From Mycobacterium sp. (GTDB taxonomy: Bacteria > Actinomycetota > Actinomycetes > Mycobacteriales > Mycobacteriaceae), in NCBI GenBank assembly GCA_011620645.1, contig WOYS01000038.1, positions 7,937 to 57,937 of the forward strand: a stretch of DNA of 50,001 nucleotides, given 5' to 3'. Under the pieces are notes generated by a model. That model had not been told where the DNA came from, made no database searches, and saw nothing but the letters and a program-made list of their open reading frames with translations. The translations under genes were made by a program, and so were the position numbers. Below are positions 44,353 to 50,001 of this stretch, piece after piece (within the stretch, counting starts at the first letter, position 1; each line of letters starts with the position of its first letter).

Positions 44353-45546
44353 TCAGGGACGGCGCAGGATCAGTGCGTCACCCTGGCCGCCCGCGCCACA
44401 CAGCGCCGCGACGGCGTAGCCGGAGCCCTTGCGGGCCAGCTCCAGCGCCGCGTGCAGGGTGATCCGCGCACCGGACGACCCGATCGGGTGACCGATGGCG
44501 ATCGCGCCGCCGTTGACGTTGACCTTGGCAGCGGCCGTCGCCTCGTCCAACCCCAATTCGCGGGCGGACGCCAGCGACACCGCGGCAAACGCCTCATTGA
44601 TCTCGATGACATCGAGCTGATCGACGGTGATGCCCTCACGCGCGATCGCCTTCTTGATGGCGTTGGCCGGCTGGCTCTGCAGCGACGAGTCCGGGCCGGC
44701 GACGACGCCGTGCGCGCCGATCTCCGCCAGCCAGCTCAGCCCGAGCTCCTCGGCCTTGGCCTTGCTCATCACCACGACCGCAGCGGCGCCATCGGAGATC
44801 TGCGAGGCCGAACCGGCGGTGATAGTGCCGTCCTTGCGGAAGGCCGGCCGCAACCCAGCCAACGACTCCGCCGTGGTGTTGGCACGGATGCCCTCATCCT
44901 CGTTGAACTCGATCGGGTCACCCTTGCGCTGCGGAATCTTGACCGGGACGACCTCGTCGGTGAACACTCCGTCCTTCCACGCCGCCGCGGCCTTCTGGTG
45001 CGACTGCGCGGCCAGTTCGTCCTGCTCGGCGCGGGTGAACTGGTCGACATCGTTGCGCTGCTCGGTGAGGGCGCCCATCGGCTGATCGGTGAAGACGTCA
45101 TACAGGCCGTCGTAGGCCAGGTGATCCACCAGCGTCGTATCGCCGTATTTGAAGCCCTCGCGGCTCTTGGGCAGCAGATGCGGGGCCCGGCTCATCGACT
45201 CCTGGCCGCCGGCGACCACGACCTCGAATTCGCCGGCACGGATCAGCTGGTCGGCCAGCGCAATGGCGTCGATCCCGGACAGGCACATCTTGTTGATGGT
45301 CAGCGACGGCACATCCCAGCCGATGCCCGCCGCCACGGCGGCCTGGCGGGCTGGCATCTGACCTGCACCTGCGGTCAGGACCTGGCCCATGATCACGTAG
45401 TCGACCAGCGAAGCGGGCACCTTCGCCTTCGCCAGTGCGCCGGCGATCGCGATGGCACCCAGGTCACTGCCCGAGAAGTCCTTCAGCGAGCCCATCAGTT
45501 TGCCTACGGGGGTACGTGCTCCAGCAACGATGACCGAGGTCGTCAT
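44353..45546 (-). CDS. fadA4: Acetyl-CoA acetyltransferase FadA4
   Basis: A 397-residue thiolase of the biosynthetic acetoacetyl-CoA type, corresponding to Rv1323. The nucleophile is Cys 88 in [43 protein letters not shown] and CGAGGQGDA complete the active site. Two ATGs lie close together; the one at 45546 is chosen because GGAGG sits directly against the other (45552) but 6 bases from this one. It is divergent from methylmalonyl-CoA epimerase across a gap with two palindromes, so the two are probably co-regulated. Confidence 0.95.
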   Translation of the reverse strand: MTTSVIVAGARTPVGKLMGSLKDFSGSDLGAIAIAGALAKAKVPASLVDYVIMGQVLTAGAGQMPARQAAVAAGIGWDVPSLTINKMCLSGIDAIALADQLIRAGEFEVVVAGGQESMSRAPHLLPKSREGFKYGDTTLVDHLAYDGLYDVFTDQPMGALTEQRNDVDQFTRAEQDELAAQSHQKAAAAWKDGVFTDEVVPVKIPQRKGDPIEFNEDEGIRANTTAESLAGLRPAFRKDGTITAGSASQISDGAAAVVVMSKAKAEELGLSWLAEIGAHGVVAGPDSSLQSQPANAIKKAIAREGITVDQLDVIEINEAFAAVSLASARELGLDEATAAAKVNVNGGAIAIGHPIGSSGARITLHAALELARKGSGYAVAALCGAGGQGDALILRRP

Positions 45547-45570
45547 TTCCATCCTCCAAAGAATTTGTAA

Positions 45571-45605
45571 AGCCTCCTAGGAGGCTATGGTGTGGCCCAT
45601 CACAC
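45571..45605. promoter_or_regulatory. Perfect palindromes between fadA4 and the epimerase gene
   Basis: AGCCTCCTAGGAGGCT (45571-45586) is a perfect 16-bp palindrome. A second inverted repeat, GTGTG-6-CACAC, spans 45590-45605. A minus-strand TAGCCT (45582-45587) that could be the fadA4 -10 overlaps the first palindrome. Both are good candidates for operators of a dimeric regulator; the regulator is not identified. Confidence 0.55.
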
Positions 45606-45630
45606 AGGCGCAAAAAGTACCGGACCAGGT

Positions 45631-45636
45631 TACTTT
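45631..45636 (+). promoter_or_regulatory. Predicted -10 of the epimerase gene (leaderless)
   Basis: TACTTT ends 6 bases before the ATG at 45643, supporting this ATG over the one at 45592. Confidence 0.5.
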
Positions 45637-45642
45637 TACTCT

Positions 45643-46116
45643 ATGACCACCGACCACGTCGATGCCTTTCCAGCGCTCGCGAGCGCACTGGTGACCGCGA
45701 TCGATCACGTGGGGATCGCCGTACCCGACCTGGATGTGGCCATCAAGTGGTACCACGACCACCTCGGCATGATCGTGCTGCACGAGGAGATCAACGAGGA
45801 CCAGGGTGTCCGCGAGGCCATGCTGTCGGTGCGCGGCTCGGCCAAGAACAGCGCGCAGATCCAGCTGCTTGCGCCGCTGGACGAGTCCTCGACCATCGCC
45901 AAATTCATCAGCAACCGCGGTCCGGGTCTGCAGCAGCTCGCGTACCGGACCAGCGATATCGATGCCCTGTCGGAGCGGTTGCGCGCCGACGGCGTGCGGC
46001 TGCTCTACGACGCACCGCGCCGGGGCACCGCCGACTCGCGGATCAACTTCATTCACCCCAAGGATGCCGGTGGCGTGTTGATCGAGCTGGTCGAGCCCAG
46101 CGCCGCGGCGCACTAG
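45643..46116 (+). CDS. mce: Methylmalonyl-CoA epimerase
   Basis: A 157-residue VOC-fold enzyme interconverting (R)- and (S)-methylmalonyl-CoA in propionyl-CoA handling, corresponding to Rv1322A. Metal ligands seen are His in IDHVGIAV, Gln in AQIQLLAPL and Glu in GVLIELVEP. The remaining ligand, His 91 in the Propionibacterium enzyme (GLHHMAW), is Gln here (GLQQLAYR). NFIHPKDAGG is conserved. The start at 45643 fits both the leaderless -10 and the N-terminus of relatives. The neighbouring fadA4 fits acyl-CoA metabolism. The symbol mce here means the epimerase, not the mammalian cell entry genes. Confidence 0.9.
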   Translation: MTTDHVDAFPALASALVTAIDHVGIAVPDLDVAIKWYHDHLGMIVLHEEINEDQGVREAMLSVRGSAKNSAQIQLLAPLDESSTIAKFISNRGPGLQQLAYRTSDIDALSERLRADGVRLLYDAPRRGTADSRINFIHPKDAGGVLIELVEPSAAAH

Positions 46117-46122
46117 CCTCCC

Positions 46123-46135
46123 GCGGCGCAGCCGC
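46123..46135. terminator. Hairpin between convergent stops
   Basis: GCGGC (46123-46127) and GCCGC (46131-46135) form a 5-bp stem with a GCA loop, filling the 20-base gap between the epimerase stop and the Zn-ribbon gene stop. Confidence 0.45.
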
Positions 46136-46136
46136 A

Positions 46137-46427
46137 CTACGACCAGCGCCTCGTCGGGCCACGATTGGCCCGGTTCGCCCAGCACGACGTATGCCAGTGC
46201 CTCCGGTCCTCGATATCGCCGTTCTCCACCGGCAACACAACCAGATGAGCGATTCCCGCCCGGATCTCGTGATCACAACCCGGGCACCGGTACGCCTTGG
46301 TCGCCCGCGACGCCGGAACCGCTTTGACCTCGTAGTCGTAGCCGTCCGGACCGGGTTCGATGCGCCGCTGCGAGAGCCATTGCGGCTCGGGATTGGCCCT
46401 GCGTCGGTCGGGACGACGCCGCCCCAT
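46137..46427 (-). CDS. Small zinc-ribbon-like protein (Rv1322-type)
   Basis: A 96-residue protein conserved next to nucS in actinobacteria. It starts with a basic stretch MGRRRPDRRRANPEPQWL. A probable zinc site is YRCPGCDHEIRAG with a later HWHTSCW, giving three cysteines and nearby histidines. It is sometimes labelled an ATP/GTP-binding protein, but no nucleotide motif is visible. The ATG at 46427 is preferred because GAGGTG lies 7 bases upstream; a GTG at 46436 is possible. It starts 13 bases past the nucS stop, so both are probably co-transcribed. Confidence 0.8.
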   Translation of the reverse strand: MGRRRPDRRRANPEPQWLSQRRIEPGPDGYDYEVKAVPASRATKAYRCPGCDHEIRAGIAHLVVLPVENGDIEDRRHWHTSCWANRANRGPTRRWS

Positions 46428-46440
46428 TACAGGCACCTCA

Positions 46441-47124
46441 TCAAAACAACCGGAACTCGTCGCTGTCCATCCCGCGCATCTTGTCGTAATCGAGTATTAA
46501 GCAACGGATTCCACGATCCGTGGCCAGCGTGCGCGCCTGTGGCTTAATCTGCTGGGCGGCGAAAACACCGCTGACCGGCGCCAGCAGGGTGTCCCGGTTG
46601 AGTAGGTCGAGATAGCGCGTCAGCTGTTCGACGCCGTCGATCTCGCCACGCCGCTTGATCTCCACCGCGACCGACCGGCCGGTCTCGTCACGGCACATCA
46701 GGTCAACGGGGCCGATCGCCGTCATGTACTCCCGGCGCACCAGCGTGAACCCGGTACCCAACAACTCGACATGCTCGGCGAGCAGCGCCTGTAGGTGTGC
46801 CTCGACGCCGTCCTTCACCAGGCCGGGGTCCACGCCCAGCTGGTGGCTGGAATCGTGCTCGACATCCTCCACCGTGATGCGCAGCTGCTCACCGGCCTTG
46901 TTCTCCACAACCCACACCTGCGGGGCGCAGGCCGAGCCGTCCCCGGGCTCTTCCTTCGTCCAGCACGGGGGGCTCATCCAGTTCAGCGGTTTATAGGCAC
47001 GGTCATCGGCATGCACGCTCACCGAGCCATCTGCCTTGAACAGCAGCAGTCGCCGTGCGGACGGTAGGTGGGCGGTGAGCCGACCGACATAGTCGACGGT
47101 GCATTGGGCGATGACGAGGCGCAC
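46441..47124 (-). CDS. nucS: Mismatch-specific endonuclease NucS/EndoMS
   Basis: A 227-residue nuclease responsible for the non-canonical, MutS/MutL-independent mismatch repair of mycobacteria. An N-terminal DNA-binding/dimerisation domain ([25 protein letters not shown]) precedes the RecB-like nuclease domain with GPVDLMCRD and [20 protein letters not shown], supplying the Asp, Glu and Lys of the active site. The C-terminal DEFRLF fits a beta-clamp-binding tail. There is an acidic insert ([13 protein letters not shown]) after the SPPCW motif. The GTG start at 47124 has a leaderless -10. Confidence 0.96.
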   Translation of the reverse strand: MRLVIAQCTVDYVGRLTAHLPSARRLLLFKADGSVSVHADDRAYKPLNWMSPPCWTKEEPGDGSACAPQVWVVENKAGEQLRITVEDVEHDSSHQLGVDPGLVKDGVEAHLQALLAEHVELLGTGFTLVRREYMTAIGPVDLMCRDETGRSVAVEIKRRGEIDGVEQLTRYLDLLNRDTLLAPVSGVFAAQQIKPQARTLATDRGIRCLILDYDKMRGMDSDEFRLF

Positions 47125-47130
47125 CGAACC

Positions 47131-47136
47131 ACCATA
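47131..47136 (-). promoter_or_regulatory. Predicted -10 of nucS (leaderless)
   Basis: On the minus strand TATGGT ends 6 bases before the GTG at 47124. It shares a 47-base gap with the divergent cyclase promoter. Confidence 0.55.
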
Positions 47137-47156
47137 GATTGCGGCCGCCCGTTCAC

Positions 47157-47162
47157 TAGGCT
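47157..47162 (+). promoter_or_regulatory. Predicted -10 of the adenylate cyclase gene
   Basis: TAGGCT lies 9 bases before the ATG at 47172, predicting a leader of about 3 bases. The -35 regions of the cyclase and nucS would overlap. Confidence 0.45.
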
Positions 47163-47171
47163 GGCGCCACG

Positions 47172-48791
47172 ATGACGGACAACACGATGACGGACAAGAA
47201 GAGCGCGGCCCAACGTCTCGGTCTGGTCCTCGAACGGATGACGAGACAGACCGGTCGCGTCACCGGAACCCCGGAGTACGGCTCCTGGATCCTCGGACGC
47301 GTCTCTGAGAGCCAACAGCGCCGGCGCGTGCGCATCCAATTGATACTCACCACGGTCGTCCTGGGCGCGAACCTGATCGGCGTCGCCGTCGCATCCCTCG
47401 TTGTCACGGTCACCTTCCCGGTGCCGAGCGTGTTCGACTCGCAGGTCCTGTGGATCACCTTCGCGGTGGCCCCGGCCTATATCGTGCTGGCCTTCGTGGT
47501 GGGCGTCATCTGGGCCACCAGTCGGGTCATCAACAACGTCCGGTGGGCCATCGAGGAGCGCGAACCGACACCCAGGGACCAGAGCAACACCTTCTTCGCG
47601 CCCTGGCGACTGAGCCGCGTCCTGCTCGCCCTGTGGGGCGGCGGAACCGTCGTACTGACTCTGCTCTACGGACTGCAGGACACCAACTACATCCCAAAGG
47701 TGCTGCTCGGCATCAGCTTTCCCGGCATCGTCGTCTCGGCCAGCTGCTACCTGTTCACCGAATTCGCGCTGCGCCCCGTCGCCGCTCAGGCGCTCGAGGT
47801 CGGCCCGCCATCGCACCGCTTCGCACCCGGCATCATGGGACGAACACTGACGGTGTGGGCGCTCGGCTCCGGTGTGCCGGTGCTGGGCATCCTGTTGGCC
47901 GCCATCATCACCCTCTCGGTGCCGACCGTCTCGCCCACCCAGTTCGCGGTGGCGGTGGTGATCCTCGCCCTGTTCGCGCTCGCCTTCGGATTCATTCTGA
48001 TGTGGATCCTGGCCTGGCTGACCGCCACCCCGGTCCGCGTGGTGCGCTCGGCGCTCAACCGGGTGGAGCAGGGCGATCTGGACACCAACCTGGTGGTGTT
48101 CGACGGCACCGAACTCGGTCAGCTACAACGGGGATTCAACTCGATGGTGAACGGATTGCGTGAGCGTGAGCGTGTCCGCGATCTTTTCGGCAAGCACGTG
48201 GGTCGCGAGGTCGCCCTCCTCGCGGAGAAGGAGCAACCCGAGCTCGGCGGTGAAGAGCGCCATGCCGCAGTCATTTTCGTCGACGTCATCGGCTCCACCG
48301 CGCTGGTCAGCAGCAGGCCGGCCGTCGACGTCGTCGAACTGCTGAACCGGTTGTTCGCCGTCATCGTCGACGAGGTGGACAAGCACCACGGCTTCGTCAA
48401 CAAGTTCGAGGGCGATGCCGTGCTCGCGGTGTTCGGCGCACCGGTGTCGCTGCCCAACGCAGACGCCGAAGCCCTGTCGGCGGCCCGGGCGATGGCGGCC
48501 CGACTGCGCACCGAGGTGCCGGAACTCGACGCCGGCATCGGGGTCGCGGCCGGTCAGGTGGTGGCCGGAAACGTCGGCGCCAAGGAGCGTTTCGAGTACA
48601 CCGTGATCGGGCAACCGGTCAACGAGGCGGCCCGGCTCTGCGAACACGCGAAGTCCGTCCCCGGCCACCTGGTGGCCTCATCGGACACCCTGGCCAACGC
48701 CGGCGAAACCGAAAGCACCCATTGGTCGTTGGGCGAGCAGGTGAGCTTGCGCGGCCTCGACCGGCCGACCAGGATAGCGCTACCGACCTGA
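47172..48791 (+). CDS. Membrane-bound class III adenylate cyclase with HAMP domain
   Basis: A 539-residue relative of Rv1318c/Rv1319c/Rv1320c. About six membrane helices (residues about 55-295) are followed by a HAMP segment ([24 protein letters not shown]) and a catalytic domain from about 360. Metal-binding Asp residues are 371 (FVDVIGST) and 415 ([14 protein letters not shown]). The substrate-specifying Lys is 411, and [15 protein letters not shown] supplies the Thr, Asn and Arg positions, so cAMP synthesis is expected. An ATG at 47187 is an alternative start. The Rv1339-like phosphodiesterase in the window could oppose it. Confidence 0.93.
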   Translation: MTDNTMTDKKSAAQRLGLVLERMTRQTGRVTGTPEYGSWILGRVSESQQRRRVRIQLILTTVVLGANLIGVAVASLVVTVTFPVPSVFDSQVLWITFAVAPAYIVLAFVVGVIWATSRVINNVRWAIEEREPTPRDQSNTFFAPWRLSRVLLALWGGGTVVLTLLYGLQDTNYIPKVLLGISFPGIVVSASCYLFTEFALRPVAAQALEVGPPSHRFAPGIMGRTLTVWALGSGVPVLGILLAAIITLSVPTVSPTQFAVAVVILALFALAFGFILMWILAWLTATPVRVVRSALNRVEQGDLDTNLVVFDGTELGQLQRGFNSMVNGLRERERVRDLFGKHVGREVALLAEKEQPELGGEERHAAVIFVDVIGSTALVSSRPAVDVVELLNRLFAVIVDEVDKHHGFVNKFEGDAVLAVFGAPVSLPNADAEALSAARAMAARLRTEVPELDAGIGVAAGQVVAGNVGAKERFEYTVIGQPVNEAARLCEHAKSVPGHLVASSDTLANAGETESTHWSLGEQVSLRGLDRPTRIALPT

Positions 48792-49091
48792 CAACTGGTC
48801 GCGGATGAACAGTGTCGCCGCGGCCACCGCGTCTTCCACCGTGTTGTAGCGCACGCTCTCGAACTCCGACCCTTCACCGATCACCGCGCGGTCCGGGTCC
48901 ACGATCAATCCGGCCTTGCCGCATTCGTGCAGCGCCGTGCTCATCCCGCACAGCAGACCCTTGGTGGCATCGTCGATATCGTCCACCCTCGACACGTCCA
49001 GGATTCCCACCACGAAGCCCGCGCCGCCGCGGTCGACCGTGCGGACCACCTGTTCGGCCCCGCAGAACAGAGCGTCAAGCCCGCTTCGCAC
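48780..49091 (-). pseudogene. STAS-domain fragment (possible glutaminase C-terminus remnant)
   Basis: A 103-codon frame with a STAS-like pattern: FVVGILDVSRVDDIDDATKGLL, then ALHECGKAGLIVDPDR and a C-terminal AVAAATLFIRDQL. Such domains form the C-terminus of some actinobacterial glutaminases, but no catalytic part lies upstream, and bases 49092-49255 are disrupted in all frames. It could be a remnant or a small stand-alone STAS protein starting at the GTG 49091. It overlaps the cyclase 3' end by 12 bases. Confidence 0.5.
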
Positions 49092-49255
49092 AGCTGAATC
49101 CGCCGTTGTTCGCAGGACTCGGGGCGCCCCTCAGAGCAGCGTGAGCTGCTCCTCGATGAGGTGGTGTCGACGAACTCGTCGACCGCGTGGGGGTTGCCCG
49201 TGGTTAACTGGCGTCTGCGCAAATCCGTGCATCCATCGGTTAAGGAGCAGCCGTC

Positions 49256-49639
49256 ATGTGGGATTCGTTCTGGGATTTCTTCTGGTCGTTCATGGTGATC
49301 TTCGCGTTCATCGCGTACCTGATCATCCTGTTCAACATCCTCGCCGACCTGTTCTGGCGTGATCACAAGACTTCCGGCTGGGTGAAGGCCCTATGGGTGG
49401 TCTTCTTGGTCGTCTTCCCCTATCTGACGGCGCTGGTGTACCTGATCGCGCGCGGCAAGGGCATGTCCGAACGCGCACGCGAGCAGGCTATGCAGGCCAA
49501 GAGGGAGACGGACGACTACATCCGGCAGGCGGCGGGCCACAGTCCAGCGCAGGAGATCGCCAACGCCAAGGCGCTGCTGGACGCCGGCACGATCTCGCAG
49601 GCGGATTTCGACGCGTTGAAAGCCAAGGCCGTCAGCTAG
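49256..49639 (+). CDS. Membrane protein with PLDc_N-like and SHOCT domains
   Basis: A 127-residue protein with two hydrophobic segments (FMVIFAFIAYLIILFNIL and WVVFLVVFPYLTALVYLI), separated by a short WRDHKTSG loop as in the phospholipase D N-terminal membrane module (PLDc_N). A polar linker and a C-terminal SHOCT motif follow (EIANAKALLDAGTISQADFDALKAKAV). AAGGAG precedes the ATG at good spacing. Such proteins are frequent in actinobacteria; the role is unknown, with SHOCT thought to mediate protein contacts. Confidence 0.85.
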   Translation: MWDSFWDFFWSFMVIFAFIAYLIILFNILADLFWRDHKTSGWVKALWVVFLVVFPYLTALVYLIARGKGMSERAREQAMQAKRETDDYIRQAAGHSPAQEIANAKALLDAGTISQADFDALKAKAVS

Positions 49640-49843
49640 CCGTCACGCGACCGTGGCGGGTGGCTCGGTAGAACGTCACGACCCCGGCCAGCCTGAGGCG
49701 GCGGGTTGCCGAGGACCTCGCAGTCGAACGCCCCCGCGTCCCGGATGAACTCGGGCAACCGGCCGGAAGCACCCTGTGCACCTCACGCAGCGCCGTGGCC
49801 TTCACCTCGTCGTCGAGGTGGTGCAGCAGACACCCATGCTGCA
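49632..49843 (-). pseudogene. Degenerate SAM-dependent methyltransferase remnant
   Basis: On the minus strand one frame reads LLHHLDDEVKATALREVHRVL, a typical class I methyltransferase segment, and ends LAGVVTFYRATRHGR before a TGA at 49632. Between them the family pattern continues only in another frame (LPEFIRDAGAFDCEVLGNPP), so at least two frameshifts or deletions are needed. The N-terminal SAM-binding half is missing. The limits are approximate. Confidence 0.5.
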
Positions 49844-49946
49844 GTGGGCACGTCGTGGGAATAGAGGTCGACTGATCTACATTCGAATCAGCACGCCATC
49901 TTTCTTTTTCTTTCTGATGCCAGAATTGCCCGAGTCCCCAAAACCG
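49844..49946. other. Unassigned sequence before the terminal hairpin
   Basis: No gene is seen. The stretch includes an AT-rich run (about 49899-49918) and a near-copy of the left arm of the following hairpin (CGAGTCCCCAAAAC, 49931-49944). Confidence 0.5.
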
Positions 49947-49977
49947 CGAGCCCCCAAAACGTTGTTTTGGGGGCTCG
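49947..49977. terminator. Strong 14-bp hairpin terminator
   Basis: CGAGCCCCCAAAAC (49947-49960) pairs perfectly with GTTTTGGGGGCTCG (49964-49977) around a GTT loop. It is the strongest hairpin of terminator type in the window. It may end a transcript from the right, beyond the window, or read-through from the SHOCT gene. Confidence 0.8.
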
Positions 49978-50001
49978 GGTTTGATGTGTGTTCGGCGGTG
50001 T

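Noticed and set aside
47172..48791. Possible loss of the adenylate cyclase active site (Gln in [13 protein letters not shown])
   Set aside because: That Gln falls at a variable position. The metal Asp residues, substrate Lys and the Thr, Asn and Arg positions are present.

Overview
The window looks like a chromosomal segment of a rapidly growing mycobacterium (Mycolicibacterium-type). The evidence is high GC content, a type I fatty acid synthase of about 3,090 residues followed by acpS, the GlgE/GlgB alpha-glucan genes, the Mec-CysO-CysM cysteine cassette, NucS, and many GTG starts and leaderless promoters. From memory, two blocks keep Mycobacterium tuberculosis gene order: 62-11229 corresponds to Rv2522c-Rv2524c, and about 25.8-48.8 kb corresponds to Rv1343c-Rv1320c. 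The segment between them is lineage-variable. No similarity search was run; identities rest on recognised motifs and remembered family sequences.

Layout. 1-11.2 kb (minus): fas and acpS with a GTGA junction, a strong hairpin, then an M20 peptidase with its own promoter; a 36-bp tandem repeat sits over the peptidase's 3' end. 11.2-15.4 kb: a long regulatory gap, an MFS transporter, a tail-to-tail pair of IspD-like nucleotidyltransferases whose motifs have decayed in complementary ways, and a secreted hemophore-like protein. 15.4-21.4 kb: an acyl-CoA catabolic cluster (two acyl-CoA dehydrogenases, a thiolase, a class III CoA-transferase and an enoyl-CoA hydratase stub) beside a divergent TetR regulator, with candidate operators and two candidate leader ORFs. 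21.6-25.7 kb: a small secreted Pro/Trp-rich protein, a lipoprotein zinc metallopeptidase, a DUF4333 protein, an ammonium transporter with Glu at the first twin-His position, and tRNA-Leu(UAG).

25.8-36.7 kb: lprD-like and DUF3817 genes, then a long minus-strand series running clpS, DUF2017, P1 peptidase, mec, cysO, cysM, rhomboid, a cAMP-phosphodiesterase-like hydrolase, rph and rdgB. murI is missing from its usual slot. Divergently on the plus strand are pncB and dinG. 36.8-43 kb: a second metallopeptidase lipoprotein, then glgE-glgB, with glgP missing from its usual slot. 43-50 kb: a thioredoxin-fold/TPR protein, a second DUF3817 protein, fadA4 divergent from methylmalonyl-CoA epimerase, a Zn-ribbon protein, nucS divergent from a membrane adenylate cyclase, a SHOCT protein, and remnants of a STAS-domain protein and a methyltransferase.

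Main themes are lipid synthesis and turnover, cysteine synthesis from a sulfur-carrier protein, nucleotide hygiene and mismatch repair, and glucan synthesis. I see no phage, insertion sequence, CRISPR array or obvious new multi-gene system. The most unusual items are the IspD-like pair, the Glu-containing Amt, the leader ORF overlapping tetR, short GC-rich repeats entering coding sequence (including fas), several perfect palindromes, and a probable CTG start for rdgB.
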